From Imbricaverruca yamaguchii (taxonomy: Eukaryota > Arthropoda > Thecostraca > Neoverrucidae), in assembly GCA_034440575.1 (NCBI GenBank), contig JAOTOL010001564.1, forward strand, positions 1,818,569 to 1,882,568: a stretch of DNA of 64,000 nucleotides, read 5' to 3'. A program made the translations under genes and the position numbers. A model generated the notes under the pieces. It was not told the origin of the DNA. It did not search any database and saw only the letters and a program-made list of their open reading frames with translations. Below, in pieces: positions 11,063-22,538 of this stretch (the first letter of the stretch is position 1; every line of letters starts with the position of its first letter).

Positions 11063-11077
11063 TACATCCCCGCATTA

Positions 11078-11246
11078 TTGGTTGGTTCACGACACACTTT
11101 ATGCACATTCATGGCTAATGGCGCCGCCCACACTGTTTCGATGGTGGGCCGCGGGATTGGGAAATGTCCTGAGTGGCGCTGGAGTCGAACCCGGGACCTT
11201 TGGTACCCATAGCCCGACACCTTAACCACTCGACCATCCCCGCCCC
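11078..11246 (-). mobile_element. tRNA-derived SINE, family 1 (copy b)
   Basis: The same SINE is inverted here, with 15-bp perfect target duplications TACATCCCCGCATTA at 11063-11077 and 11247-11261. The identical insertion is in the duplicate at 56063-56231, so it predates the large duplication. Confidence 0.93.
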
Positions 11247-11261
11247 TACATCCCCGCATTA

Positions 11262-11575
11262 ATGGCTTCTACATTATATATGGAACCATACCACCATCCT
11301 CCCCCATTCTCTCCATCCCAATCCAATGTTCAGAAGCTGATGGTTGTTGTATGCATCGACTCTGAACTGAAGAAATTGAATGTCACCAGTCCTGACTCCT
11401 GCGTGCTGAGAACGGTGGAATTTCTGTGGGCAGTGAGATGTATCCCGGCGGCTCAACTGAGCTGCGATTATACATTTCAGGCGAGTACGATGGAAACCTG
11501 CATGTACATATTCTCGAAATATGGGATATATTGGTGCTTCAGTTTCCCTTTCATACTGCGCAGAAGGAAGGTGTA
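11262..11575. repeat. S block, truncated (unit U3)
   Basis: The first 310 bp of S are fused to the T-block start (ggtgtattttccttcggtaag, compare 18460). About 1 kb of S present in U4 is missing. Confidence 0.78.
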
Positions 11576-12577
11576 TTTTCCTTCGGTAAGTGAACAAAAC
11601 TAAAGTTGAGTTACTAGAATTCATGCGCTTTCGGTCTCTAAATGTGCAAAAATTGACCAAATTTTCCATTTGCAAAAGCAGACGATTAATCTAAAAATGG
11701 CGGGGAACTTGAGATACTCAACGAAAAATATCACCCATATTTATTCACTTTTCAATGGAAACCGTCATTCCGCAGCTTATTTTGGAGAAATTAAATGTAC
11801 CTGATCATACTTGTTCAAGCATCCACCAGCTCCATAGCTATATCGGGCTATGCATTCTTATCTATTTTGGTAAACTTAAGAATCATTTGAAACAACGTCT
11901 TTGTACATAACATGAGATTTTGCCTGGATATTTTTCTCCCGAAAATCATCTTCTTTCAACTACATCCCAAATATTGACACGGCTACAGTCCACCCCACAG
12001 AAGTTGAGCAAACCACGAAGGAGAATTTGAGAAAAAATGAATCAATTTTGGCCAAATAAATCTTATGACTTTCCCAGCTCTGAAAATGAAAATGGTTCAT
12101 GTGACAATATGTGAGGTATACCATATGCACACATGTATATTTGCTTGGAGGTTCATATTTATTGAAATAGGCTGTTGGATGTGATAAAAATCACCCAAGA
12201 ACATTTTACGTTTGTGCACCCATTATTAAAGCCTGTCAAAAGTGATCGCATTTCAAGATTATCTTACGAAATCATCTTCCGCTTGTCTTACCAAACTCCT
12301 TGGCACTTGTTTAATTACTATAAAGAGGAGCATGAACAAATTCATTAGCCCAAAACCCAACCATCATCTGATGAGACAAAGCCTGTCCTTGAAACTGAGT
12401 CCGGCTCACCATACTGTAGTACAAATTGCATACGTAGGCGGATTACGAAAACTGATGTTGGGTTGCTCAGTAGTGCCAAGCACAATTAATTCGCGCCATT
12501 GCTTTCATATTTCTTCTAGAAAACTTCAAACTCCTTCAATTTGACATTAAGATGTTAAGTGACCTAACCTAAAGTTG

Positions 12578-13003
12578 TCAATACATTGCGATAAAAAGCA
12601 GCTTTCGTCCAAAGCAAGCCGCCTGCTGTCCAAAAGCATGACTGAAATGGCTTATTTGGACCGCTAGTGAATGCATAATGATTACGGAGGCGATTAGCCA
12701 CCACCGAAAAGCCATGTCAAACATTCCACTGGTCCTGAACACATTTAGTTGAACTTTCGATCGCAGCATTTCTCTCCTCTCGTATCTAAGCATGTAGTTA
12801 CCTAACTTTACGAAACAGCCGGGACATTTTGTGCAGAACCTCTCACGATATGGTACAAAAGTGAATTTCTCCGGTGATGTTGCGAAAGGGTACAGTGCAC
12901 TCCAAGCAAACGTTTTTATTCCTATGGAGAAGGCCTGATACCCTTCCCATGTACCGAAACGAAAGCGCAATGGATGGCAATATCCGCCAGAGTCTTCACT
13001 CAT
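12578..13003 (-). other. Unexplained antisense ORF in T block, unit U3
   Basis: The 141-codon frame includes a hydrophobic stretch (MAFRWWLIASVIIMHSLAV). It persists at 23821-24258 (145 codons), 57554-57988 (144) and partly in the divergent unit at 36343-36576. No family is recognised. It may be chance in a conserved flank. Confidence 0.3.
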
Positions 13004-13310
13004 TCATGCGTATTTCAGAACAGCTAGAGAGCTGTTTAATAAAATATTTAAATCTGAACTTGAATCATGACTATAATAGCAAATCGCGCATGTATCTTCC
13101 TGTCCAGGTATTGTTTGGCGATTTCCAGTCGAAAAGAGCATCATTTTGTGCAACAAAAAACAATACGTAATAAATGCGTTTCATCTCTATAATGGGCGAC
13201 CACCATAAATGTCATCAACGACCATAAATTTCATAATGGGCAGACAACCCATCGTCCTACACGAATTCAAATATGTTCTAGGCATTCGTTGCAATTACAA
13301 GACCCACGGC

Positions 13311-13400
13311 ATGATAGAATTTCGTCCATGCTGCCTGTACATTCTGTTATTGCTCGCACTGTCGAGTGTATTTTTGAATGCCATTTTGTATGTGATTTAA
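13311..13400 (+). other. Signal-peptide-like leader ORF upstream of IR-A
   Basis: A 29-codon ORF with a hydrophobic core (CLYILLLLALSSVFL) lies in the same frame as IR-A but is separated from it by two TAA stops. IRs normally start with a signal peptide and the IR-A ORF has none. The leader could be a spliced first exon or the original start cut off by nonsense mutations. A GTATGT donor-like site lies inside it at about 13389. Confidence 0.5.
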
Positions 13401-13412
13401 ATGAAATAATCG

Positions 13413-15194
13413 ATGATGGTTCCAGACATGAGCGACTTCAGTCATCACACACTGGCGGACTGTGTGGCTGAACTGGTCATTCGTCAGAACTGGACGGCAA
13501 CCACCGTCGTCAACAACGCCACCGTCTCCAGTTTGCTCATCGCCTCGCTCCTGCTGGCCTTGTCCCGCCGAGGTGTTTTCACCTCAACTGCCGACCAATT
13601 AGTTGGCAACTCGGCCGACCGCGGCGCCACCAGCGTTGTCCTGCTGGCCTCCTATCTCGCTGACGTTCACAACGAGCACGGTCGGCCGATGCTGGTGCTG
13701 GCGCTGAACGGAGCTGAAGAGGAGCTGATGCGGCAACGCGTCCAGGAACTGATCGGCACGCTTGTGTACGATGTACCCAACGGTGCTGTGTACCGGATGG
13801 CGCGGTACGCAGACGTGGGTTCGCTGGTACGTCAGGTCGGGTACTGTGGAGCAGAGGGTGCTCAGCTGGATGAAGCATGGGACAGGCCGACTCCACTGGG
13901 CTGGCAAGACCTCAGAGTTACGAACAAATCCTTCAGGATGCTCACTGCAAGTGCATATGAATTAAAAGCACTTCCGAATACAGCGTTTGCTATTGGCAAT
14001 GCGCTGTTAGACATGATGGGTTTTCTTAGTACAAAAATGCACTTTGAAATGACAGATACGGAGCAGAGAGGCATAACCTTCACAAAGGCTCTTTCTTTTG
14101 TGAAAAGAGGAACCCTGGATTTCGTGATAGATAACTTCTTCGAAACATTGGAGAGGAATGATAATTTCAACTTTCCACATTCACTGGGAGAAACCAAGAG
14201 TTTGTTGTACTTTCGTCGTCCATTTCCCACTACTACCCCAAGATACACAGGTGGGGCCTTCGGCTCAAAATTCGGAGTGGCTCTAGTGCTCGGGATATCT
14301 GCGCTACTGACGCTGGCAGGTTTCGTCATGTTCAGAATGTTGCAGCATCAGGAGACTGGTCTTGTTGGCAGTTGTGTCCAGACGATAGGTCTCTTCTGTA
14401 ACCAGGGGCTGGCGCTACAACCGCAGAGGCCAGGACACTACGTCACATCGGCTGTACTCTGCGTGGTGGCCATGCTCTGCTGCCAGTTCTACACGGCCGG
14501 CTTCCTCAGCAGGATCACCATGCAGCAAATCGAGCTGCCTTTTGCGCAGCCGGAAGATGTCCTTGACACACCTGGATGGAAGTGGGGCGTCATCAAAGGT
14601 TCGGCAAGCAGCAGCGTTCTTAGGAATTTGTCTGGCGACGGCATCAATTTCGCCGGCAGGACTGATCTCGCTGCTGATGATTATTTCAACCACACTGAAC
14701 GAGCCGTTACCCGCATGGAGTCCGAAAACTTCGCTCTCATTAAGCCGGAACTCAGTATGTTGAAGACCTGCAAGAGAAGGAGTTGTCCCAACATTTGCTC
14801 CCACACCAAGACTCTATTTGTGCAGCGTTATTCAATGCCGTTTCGTCGAGGAGAGCCAGAAAATCCTGCGTGGAGTCTAGCCTTTCTCCGGATGAAGGAG
14901 ACTGGAATATGGTCGAGACTGAAGCGCCAGCAGTTGCCCATGACAGATGACGTCAACATGAGGTGTGACTTCACACCTCAGCCTCGCAATGCTGTCCTGC
15001 CACTCCGTTTGGAGGAGTGTCTCCCTGCTTTCTACATACTGATGTATGGCGTTGCCGCCTCTGTTGGTCTGCTGTTGTTGGAACTACTGGCGTCTCATCT
15101 CACGTGGCGACTCCGGAGCACTGGTCTAAATACTGTAGTCATCACAGGTCGAGAAGAGATGCTGGCAGTAGTTGCCGACAACGTCCTAGCTTAA
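13413..15194 (+). CDS. Ionotropic receptor IR-A (chemosensory ligand-gated channel)
   Basis: The 593-residue single-exon ORF encodes a variant ionotropic-glutamate-receptor-family channel of the kind used for chemosensation. Residues 1-165 form an N-terminal region with possible N-glycosylation at Asn26 and Asn35. The S1 lobe is about 166-280, ending in the RGTLDFVID...FRRP pattern typical before M1. M1 is about 287-310, the pore loop about 317-338 and M3 about 343-367 with QFYTAGFLSR, the counterpart of the SYTANL gate. S2 is about 368-530, M4 about 536-560, and the tail is short. I see no convincing canonical glutamate-binding Arg/Asp set, as expected for divergent IRs. The start is the first of two Met codons; no signal peptide follows it. 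The T block precedes it and the R block follows. Confidence 0.88.
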   Translation: MMVPDMSDFSHHTLADCVAELVIRQNWTATTVVNNATVSSLLIASLLLALSRRGVFTSTADQLVGNSADRGATSVVLLASYLADVHNEHGRPMLVLALNGAEEELMRQRVQELIGTLVYDVPNGAVYRMARYADVGSLVRQVGYCGAEGAQLDEAWDRPTPLGWQDLRVTNKSFRMLTASAYELKALPNTAFAIGNALLDMMGFLSTKMHFEMTDTEQRGITFTKALSFVKRGTLDFVIDNFFETLERNDNFNFPHSLGETKSLLYFRRPFPTTTPRYTGGAFGSKFGVALVLGISALLTLAGFVMFRMLQHQETGLVGSCVQTIGLFCNQGLALQPQRPGHYVTSAVLCVVAMLCCQFYTAGFLSRITMQQIELPFAQPEDVLDTPGWKWGVIKGSASSSVLRNLSGDGINFAGRTDLAADDYFNHTERAVTRMESENFALIKPELSMLKTCKRRSCPNICSHTKTLFVQRYSMPFRRGEPENPAWSLAFLRMKETGIWSRLKRQQLPMTDDVNMRCDFTPQPRNAVLPLRLEECLPAFYILMYGVAASVGLLLLELLASHLTWRLRSTGLNTVVITGREEMLAVVADNVLA

Positions 15195-17110
15195 ACATAA
15201 CTGCAGTTGAGCCCAGCTGAGTCCTTGATCATGAATTCCTGCATACTGCAGAGAGATGAAGCCGTTAAGCAAGTGTACTGTATGCCTGTGATTTCATTAT
15301 CGATCACATCTGTGTGCATATACTCTGACTGATAACCACGATGGTTGGGGTTTGCCCATGTTGGCTTTAATCATGTTTGAATTTTTTGGTCACCACAATT
15401 CGGGTCTCCACTGTTGTGCCTAAAGTTCGGGTTGTTGTACCTCAGTGTACTAAGATGGTACTGTCAGTCAGGCAGGCAACGGACCCTTCTATGCGTTTGC
15501 ATTTATACGGTAGTGCGGTGGTACTTTACTTCGCTGGTGGTGCTCTCCACGCCACATTCTGACCTGACCTGCCCCATCATGTGACTCGTTGGTGCTGGAT
15601 TGGTGTTGGATTCCTAATCCAATAATATATGTCACAGTGTCGCGGCTCTGGATAATTCGTGGTTGTGACTCGCGCACTCCTCTCACTTTGCTTTTGCTTT
15701 ACTCCTTTCACTCTGTACCATATTCGATACGGTGTGTTATCTACTCGTAAATATTTGATTACTTGTGAACAGATCATTTGGACTTCATAGCAGTGAATGC
15801 ATTATCGGCATGTCTAATCTGATGGCCGTGAATCATCTTCGAAAGTTCCTTCGCCAGGCTTCTTTTTATCTACCTTTATTGTTTCACTACCGAAGGCTTC
15901 GACGCATCCAGTGCATTAACGTGTATCCGACACCTATAACGCCACGCCCTCCGTCACGCCAGGGACCTCCTACATGGCTCGGATACCGTCATCGGTCCAT
16001 TGATCCTTCGCACCGGCTCTGGCCCTCTGACGGTCTGGAATCATATCCGACGACTATGGGGCCCTCTCGATGGACTCATCAGCCCTCGTTATCGGACCAG
16101 GGCATTTTCAGCCAGGCCAGAAGCCTCTCGTTCAAAAGTTAGGCCCCCTATTGTGGAAGGACAGGGGCTATATCTTCGGTTTCAACCACTCCGTCATCCT
16201 CAAGGTTCTTCAAGTTGGCTCGGGGCCCTATCGCACGATCCAGGGTCCTGTACGGTGGCCTGGATCCTTCATCGTCGGCTCAGGGGCACACTCCATCAGC
16301 TCAGCGATCCTACCTTGGCGTAGCTGGCCTCCACTACCCGGGGCCCTTTACATTAGTCCGTGGTCCTTCAAACGACCCGTTGCTCTTTCGTGGGCCTATA
16401 CGCTACGTATAATGGCCCGACCCGGGATTCTCACCGTGTGCCCGTTGACACTTTCCGTTACCTTGGCGTGCTTGTCATTGACCGTGGACCCTCTTTGTTA
16501 GCCAGGGCACTTTTGTCTGTACAAAGCCCTTTACATCGATCCAGAAATATTTTACGGCTACCCGGGCCCCTTACCGATCACGACAAGGCCCCCTGAAGCG
16601 CAAACATTCTTGTGGGTTTCGGCATGATTTAAAACACATGTTGGACAGTCTGGGCCTTTCCGGACTGGAAGCCCAAAATTGGGTCATGATCCATTGCATC
16701 CCTCTGGATCCGCCACTGAGGAGGGTTCAGTTCCGTTAGCAACGTCAATGCGCCATGCCTTCTTTTCAGAATGCAAGGTTTTATTTTGCCTCGGTGGGAG
16801 CGTTGGATACCGTACTGTTATACGAGTTGTTTGTGTATGGTTTCATGGCGTTATGTCCGTACTTATACGTGTTGTGCCTACTAGAGAGTAAAAACGATTG
16901 TCTGTCGCCGACGAGAAAATCTGGCCTCAGTGAACGCTAGTCCTTCAACAAGACCAGGACAAGGCAAATCGAGCTCACCACAGGTGAAAAAGTAACCAAG
17001 CCAGGAATAGGGTGTCAAGACAAGCAGGGCAGCACCAGTCCACTTTTCACTTGTTCCTTGCACTGGCAATGATAAGATGCGCTTTTGGCTGATAGGATGC
17101 TACTCAATAG
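15195..17110. repeat. R block (unit U3): 3' flank of IR-A
   Basis: This is a complete R block, near-identical to 9171-11062 but without the terminal SINE. Its GC-rich module region is at about 15930-16590. No gene is supported. Confidence 0.78.
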
Positions 17111-18455
17111 TTTACATCCCCGCATCAATGGCTTCTACATTATATATGGAACCATACCACTATCCTCCCACACTCTCTCCCTCCCAATCCAATGTTCAGA
17201 AGCTGATGGATGTTGTATGCATCGACTCTGAACTGCAGTAATTGAAGTCACTAGTCCTGACTCCTGCGTACTGAGAACGGTGAAATTTCTGTGCGCGGTG
17301 ATATGTGTCCCGGCGGCTCAACTGAGCTGACATTATACATGCCAGGCGAGTACGATGGAAACCTGCACGTACATATTGTCGAAATATGGGATATATTGGT
17401 GCTTCAGTTTACATTTCATACTGCGCAGGAGGAAAGAACACATCCAATGTTTACCTGCACTCAGCATTTCTCATTGGCCTGTTTGCTTGGCTTTTAGAGC
17501 AGGAAGGCACACGAAGTGACTCGACTCCTTTGTTCCCTATAACGATTAATTGATCCAGCATATTCATGGAGACACCCTACGTAACCGCGAACGACTGCCA
17601 ATTCGAGTACGCTTGTTGGTCAGTGTCTGTGCAGTGGCCGCACGGACCGGACAGCTTTATAGCAAGCAAGGGACGGTAAGGCGGCTAGACGAACATATCA
17701 TTGCCACATAAAGATAATATCCAAAGCGGCTTCCTTGCGAGCAACAGGAAACGATACGTGGTAGCACTAGTCCGCCTGACGTGGCTCTTCGTACATCCGT
17801 TGGTAATCTTTTGGTTCACATTTCTAGTCTGGTGAGATCAACTCACCTTACTATGACGTCATTTCTAGAAGTATGGTGCTGGACCGGATGAAGTAGCTTT
17901 TCCTTCTTGTGTTACCGTTGTTAATGAGCTCAGATAGGTGGCATAATATGGCTTTGCAAGCCACCCCCAGAACCGAACGGTTTCTGTAAGGATACTCAGG
18001 GTTCTTTTTTGTCCTATTGAAACATGACAGCACTGTATACCATCATGCGGCCTTCTCTTTTAAGGAGTTCCTTCTTTTCTTTGTTTAAGCATCGCTGGCT
18101 TGAGAATAACTTTTGGAAATACAGAGTTGCAGCAGTAATAAACATCGCATCGGATTACCGCACTTTTGCAACTGTGTCACTGTGGAACATTTGAACCCAG
18201 CCATCTGGAAGTGTCACAAGCCCTAAACAAGGACACTCGCAAAGCAATGACGAAATGCTGGTAGTCTCCCGATCAGAATCACTGAATATTCGTTGGGAGT
18301 TAGATTACAACACTATGCTTATATAGACGGAGAACCTTTTGCATGCCGATCGGAATCCTCAGCATTAATTACCTGGCGTGGCAATAAAATCAAGAACGCG
18401 CATCTGATTTATCTCTCAATTTGTTAGATTTGTTAGCCAACGTTTGGGAATATTG
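17111..18455. repeat. S block (unit U4)
   Basis: This is a nearly complete S block. It has a 68-codon frame (17291-17497) ending like those at 34815 and 62211. No domain is recognised. Confidence 0.75.
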
Positions 18456-19868
18456 TTTGGTGTATTTTCCTTCGGTAAGTGAACAAAACTAAATTTGAGT
18501 TAATAAAATTAATGCGCTTTCGGTCTCTAAATGTGCAAAATTTTACCAAATTTTCAATTTGCAAAAGCAGACTATGAATCTAAAATTGGCGGGAAACTTG
18601 AGATCCTCAACGCAAAATATCACCCATATGTATTCACTTTTCAATGGCAACTATCATACCGCAGCTTATTTTGGTCGAAATGAAATGTACCTGATCATAC
18701 TTGTTCAAGCATCCACCAGCTCCATAGCTATATCGGGCTATGTATTTTTAATCTATTTTGGTAAACTTAAGAATCATTTGAAACAACGTCGTTGTACATA
18801 ACATGAGATTTTGCGTGTATATTTTTCTTCCAAAAATTATCTTCTTTCGACTACATCCCTAATGTTGGCATGGCTACAGTCCACCCCAGGGAAGCTGACC
18901 AAACCACGAAGGAGAATTTTAGGAAAAATTAATCAATTTTGGCCAAATAAAATTTATGAATTTCCCAGCTCTGAAAATGAAAATGGTTCATGTGACAATA
19001 TGTGAGGTATACAATATACACACATGTATATTTGCTTGGAGGTTCATATTTACTGAAGTACGATGTTGGATGTGGGGCATTCCACGTCAAATCGCACAAG
19101 AATTGGCAATTTTGAACCCGACCCCCTCCGATTTTGATGAAAATTAATACACCTGTAGTGCCAAGTGAACGAACCTCACACGCCAACATTCAGCCCTGGG
19201 TGACCTCTGGGGTCAGATTTAGAGGTCATCCTATGTCGCCTATTTTTACCGACTTCACAACAATCAAATGCATATATCTTAGATGTTAATTAACTTAGCG
19301 GAACGACATTGGTGTTAAAGTGCGCAGAAACCCTTGTCCATTCAGAAATATGGCAAAAGTTACACGTGACCTCTCCGTGACCCTTAACCTAACGAGGTCA
19401 AAGTATAAAAATGATTTTTTTATATATGTTTGCCTGCCACTAATTCGACTAAACGTAGGTGAATTAATGGCCGTGATATTATATAAGAACGTGCAAAAAT
19501 GAAAGGCGAAGACTCTAAAACTTTTTGAGATATCGGCCTTTGAGTAGGTATTGTCATAGGACCAAATCAAAACATGCCCCGAGGCTATTTACCATATCAT
19601 CGATGATACCTCTGGTTTCCGTGGTCCGATTATCGTCAAATTTGGTGGACGAATCATCGGTGGCAAGCTGAACTATTTTCCAGATTTTCAAGTTAACCTG
19701 ACCTCACATGACCTGGCAGTGACCTCTCCATTACAAGCCAACAGGGAAACAAAACAAAAATTCCTGAACAAAAAACGCTGAATTTGGCTCGTACAGGCTA
19801 TATTACCTAGTTTTAGGTTAGGCTACTCCAAACGAGCCAAGTTTGATTTTGAACAAGTGTCCTCTGCA

Positions 19869-19895
19869 AGGTCACGTGAGGTCACTATGAGGTCA
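19869..19895 (+). repeat. Three AGGTCA hexamers in direct order (spacers 4 and 5)
   Basis: AGGTCA starts at 19869, 19879 and 19890, with spacers cgtg and ctatg. It lies inside the left arm region of TE1, surrounded by further TGACCT copies. Confidence 0.95.
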
Positions 19896-20238
19896 TGTCA
19901 CACTTTCGTCAATAACTTTATATAGAATCAAGACAGAGAAATAATTTGAATGCCACCGAGATCCTCTGGTTAATCATGATGTATAATATGATCTAGCTAG
20001 GTCATCACTTGACCTCGGTTTAGGGTAGCCTGGAGGTCAACTGGGGTCAGGACCAAATGTTCAGCTAGCTAAGTCATGTGATACATCAATCAACGCGGCC
20101 TGACGAGGAAAATACGATTGTAACAAAATTATATTTCTATCTTTATTTTGGCAAAAGTTATTCGCAAAAAAATATGTTTCCTCGGTTTTTATAACCTGAA
20201 TATATTGTTTCAGCTCGCGTGCGTTTCGTACTAACATT

Positions 20239-21661
20239 TTATCGGGAGGGCCAGTCGATTTTTCTGAGATGCAAATAGCCGCGACCATAAAACAAGTTGA
20301 ACAGCAGTACAGTATATTCACGAAGAACTACCAACCTTTTTCGCCACACGTACCCACACGTCTCGCTGCCGGAAAACCATCTCACAACCACCATACCATT
20401 ACGTGGAGACGGAGTAACACGATGGACATTCCTTGCTCCCGGTATTGTGCGAGCAGCTGCGAATCTGTCATTCAACGCTTTGGTTTCTTTGACCCACTCG
20501 GTTTTGGGAAAATACTCCTCGCAGGCCGGTGGCATGTTTTTTTTTAACAAACTGATAAAACTGGTCCGGGGTCTCAATCAGAGCTCCTTGCAGACTTGCC
20601 CTTTTAGCTAACCTTTTCAACGTCCCACCAATGCCATCACACGGTCCCTTTCCGTGAGCGGTTGCGATGAAATGCCGCTCGGCGTCTATTCCAAAGTCGA
20701 CGGAATGCTCTGCCAAATTTAGGAAATTCTTACGATTTTTGTATTGCGAAGCAGCCCCATCTGAAAAATGAAATATCTTCTTGGGGCGCTGGCCTAATTC
20801 TGCCTCCAGGCGCTCAATGAGTTTTCCTTGAAACAGGTGGACAGCCACAGTATCATGCGTCAGGCAGTCGGAAATGGCAGAGTAAGAAAAATGTTTGAGG
20901 TCCCCTGCGTTGTTTCGCCAATAAGCCACAAACGGATGGATTGTCACCTGCAGTTTGTTCCAGTGATGGGACTGTAACTCATCCTGTGTAACCATTGCGT
21001 AGTTTTCGGAAAAATCTCCAATAACAATTACTTCTGCAGGAGCTAGTGTTTCCTTTAGGCCTTTCAGATAATTTCCTTGGGCACGGGCGACAAAATCATG
21101 CTTTACAAGTATTTCCAGCTGCTCGCAAAGTGATCGCACAAAATCTTCAGAAGTTTGCATAACCACCTCTAAGGTGGACCTATCAGTATTAGTCCACTTT
21201 CGGTACTCAATGTTATCCATTTCTCGGTTATCATACTCAGCCAAAATTTGTTCGCCGAATTCCGACACTTTTGGGCATTCTTCACATTTACGCTCCTTAC
21301 AAAGGAACGATGGCGGGTTACACTGAACTTGAGCCAAACAATGATGATAGGATGCCAGCTGAACCCCATGCACAGTGATGTCGCTTACCTTGCCACCAGC
21401 CATCATTAACTTCACGTTCTCATGATGCACGCATACGCACACACAATGGGTGCCGCTCGCATCTGCCAGTACACATTCCCCCCGACGTAGCTCCGAAAAT
21501 TTGGAAAAACCTATTTGTTGTTGCGGGTACAGATCCTTAAAACACCGATAGGCTTCTTTTAGGTTGCAGAGGATAAGGCGTTTCTGTACTCGCTCCTTTT
21601 TGCCTGTAATTTTGTTCTGGACAGAAACGAAGTCTTTAGTTTCAGGCATTGCACGACTCAC
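20239..21661 (-). pseudogene. TE1 transposase-like protein, catalytic part (frame-broken)
   Basis: The main frame (21661 to 20468) gives 397 residues. It has a Cys-rich segment (about 114-129, C-x3-C-x2-C-like) and three conserved acidic blocks: GDFSEN (Asp216), FSDGAASQYKN (Asp301) and HGKGPCDGIGG (Asp342). These are good candidates for a DDE/D triad of an RNase-H-like transposase. The same blocks recur in TE2. The likely C-terminus continues in another frame (20577 to 20239), with the break near a run of nine T at about 20537-20545. The upstream junction (about 21690) also shifts frame. It resembles transposon-derived uncharacterised proteins annotated in several invertebrates, but I cannot give a superfamily. 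Confidence 0.7.
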
Positions 21662-21848
21662 GTCTTCGCTTCTGTAGGAGTCCTCACTAGTTCTGCAGTC
21701 TCACTTTTGAGCACTCTTCCAGGCCTCGGATTCGGAACCGAGAGGCACCCTGACGCTTCTTGCAAGCGTTTGGCGCACCTTTTTTGATGGTGCGACGCAC
21801 CAAACTCTTCCATCAGCTTGCGAATTGTCCATGAACTTGGCGCTACCG

Positions 21849-22538
21849 TCAATATTTGTATTTTTTTTCACTTGGTTTATCACTGGTTCTGAATTTCTGT
21901 CGCAGCTGCTCCATCATTTCTTCAAAACTTTTTGCTTTCTGTTTTTCGTCTTCGTCGGTGCAAGGGACGGACTCTGTATCGATACTTGAAACTCGTTTCT
22001 GGAAAGCCGCTGTGATTTTGGACATCTTCGTCCGTCTGTACGTCTTTGAAGTTCGTAGCCGTTTCCGCTTGATTGGGGTCTCGCCAAGTGCCTGTGCGGA
22101 CTGGTCTATGGCATCTACTGTTTGGTCTACATCTGTAGAATCGGTATTTGAAGGTGCTGCCTCTGCTTGGAGAGATCCGTTACTGTCATCGGCCGTCTGA
22201 AGCACTGATGTTCCCGGTTCCGCTGGTGGCTGCTGCGTCTCCCGCTGTTCGACTGGATCTGACGGTCTTCTCTTCGAAAGCGCCAGTCGGCAGGAAGTGC
22301 ATAAGTATTTGCTCCGATCTAAGTTGAGATCCGGGTTTTGTTCGATCCATTTTGTAATCACCGGTCTACAGCCATGTTTTACAGTTTTACCCCTGTGTCG
22401 AAGTAAGGGATCACAGCATTTCATCCACCTTTCACTTCGCCGCTCGTATCCAGACGCCTTGTCCATTTCGACCTCCGACTTCCAGGGAATCCCAACAAAC
22501 ACTGAGCATGGCCGACTTTGCCACAGACCACCACCCAC
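21849..22538 (-). CDS. TE1 N-terminal ORF, putative zinc-binding region
   Basis: The 229-residue frame lies upstream of the TE1 catalytic part. Cys and His residues at about 41, 42, 48, 57, 80 and 83 could bind zinc. A polar, acidic linker and a basic stretch near 155-170 follow. After it, a 64-codon frame (21852-21658) carries SWTIRKLMEEFGAS, which looks like a helix-turn-helix-type segment and leads towards the catalytic ORF. The pieces probably belong to one protein, interrupted by frameshifts or short introns; which of these I cannot tell from sequence. Confidence 0.55.
   Translation of the reverse strand: MGGGLWQSRPCSVFVGIPWKSEVEMDKASGYERRSERWMKCCDPLLRHRGKTVKHGCRPVITKWIEQNPDLNLDRSKYLCTSCRLALSKRRPSDPVEQRETQQPPAEPGTSVLQTADDSNGSLQAEAAPSNTDSTDVDQTVDAIDQSAQALGETPIKRKRLRTSKTYRRTKMSKITAAFQKRVSSIDTESVPCTDEDEKQKAKSFEEMMEQLRQKFRTSDKPSEKKYKY

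Larger units (their letters stand above)
11576..13412. repeat. T block (unit U3): 5' flank of IR-A
   Basis: This is repeated at 18456-24556 (interrupted by TE1), 36311-37193 (5'-truncated) and 56561-58398. It holds a 100-codon + frame (12242-12544) and a 141-codon - frame (12578-13003), both kept in the recent copies. It presumably contains the IR promoter, but I see no reliable core-promoter motif. Confidence 0.75.
1..15194. repeat. Higher-order segmental duplication, copy 1 (partner 44430-60180)
   Basis: The first 15.2 kb is collinear with 44430-60180 through S blocks, MITE, SINE, hAT-1, IR fragment, R block and a full IR gene (IR-A matches IR-D). The offset grows from 44429 at the left to 44986 at IR-A. 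The difference is made up of a longer TA tract, a LINE 3' fragment and small indels in the second copy. Similarity by eye is in the mid-90s per cent or better over most of the length. The window opens inside the duplicated segment, so its true left edge is not visible. Confidence 0.92.

Noticed and set aside
13389..13426. 38-nt intron (GTATGT to TTCCAG) linking leader and IR ORF
   Set aside because: Its length is not a multiple of three, so it would put the IR coding sequence out of frame.
13579..14329. Long - strand ORFs of 105, 102 and 155 codons, repeated at each IR gene
   Set aside because: They are antisense shadows of the IR coding frame and show no domain of their own.
19869..19895. 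Calling the AGGTCA cluster a hormone response element
   Set aside because: It lies within transposon arms where the hexamer is generally abundant, so a regulatory role for the IR genes is not supported by sequence alone. It is kept as a finding only.
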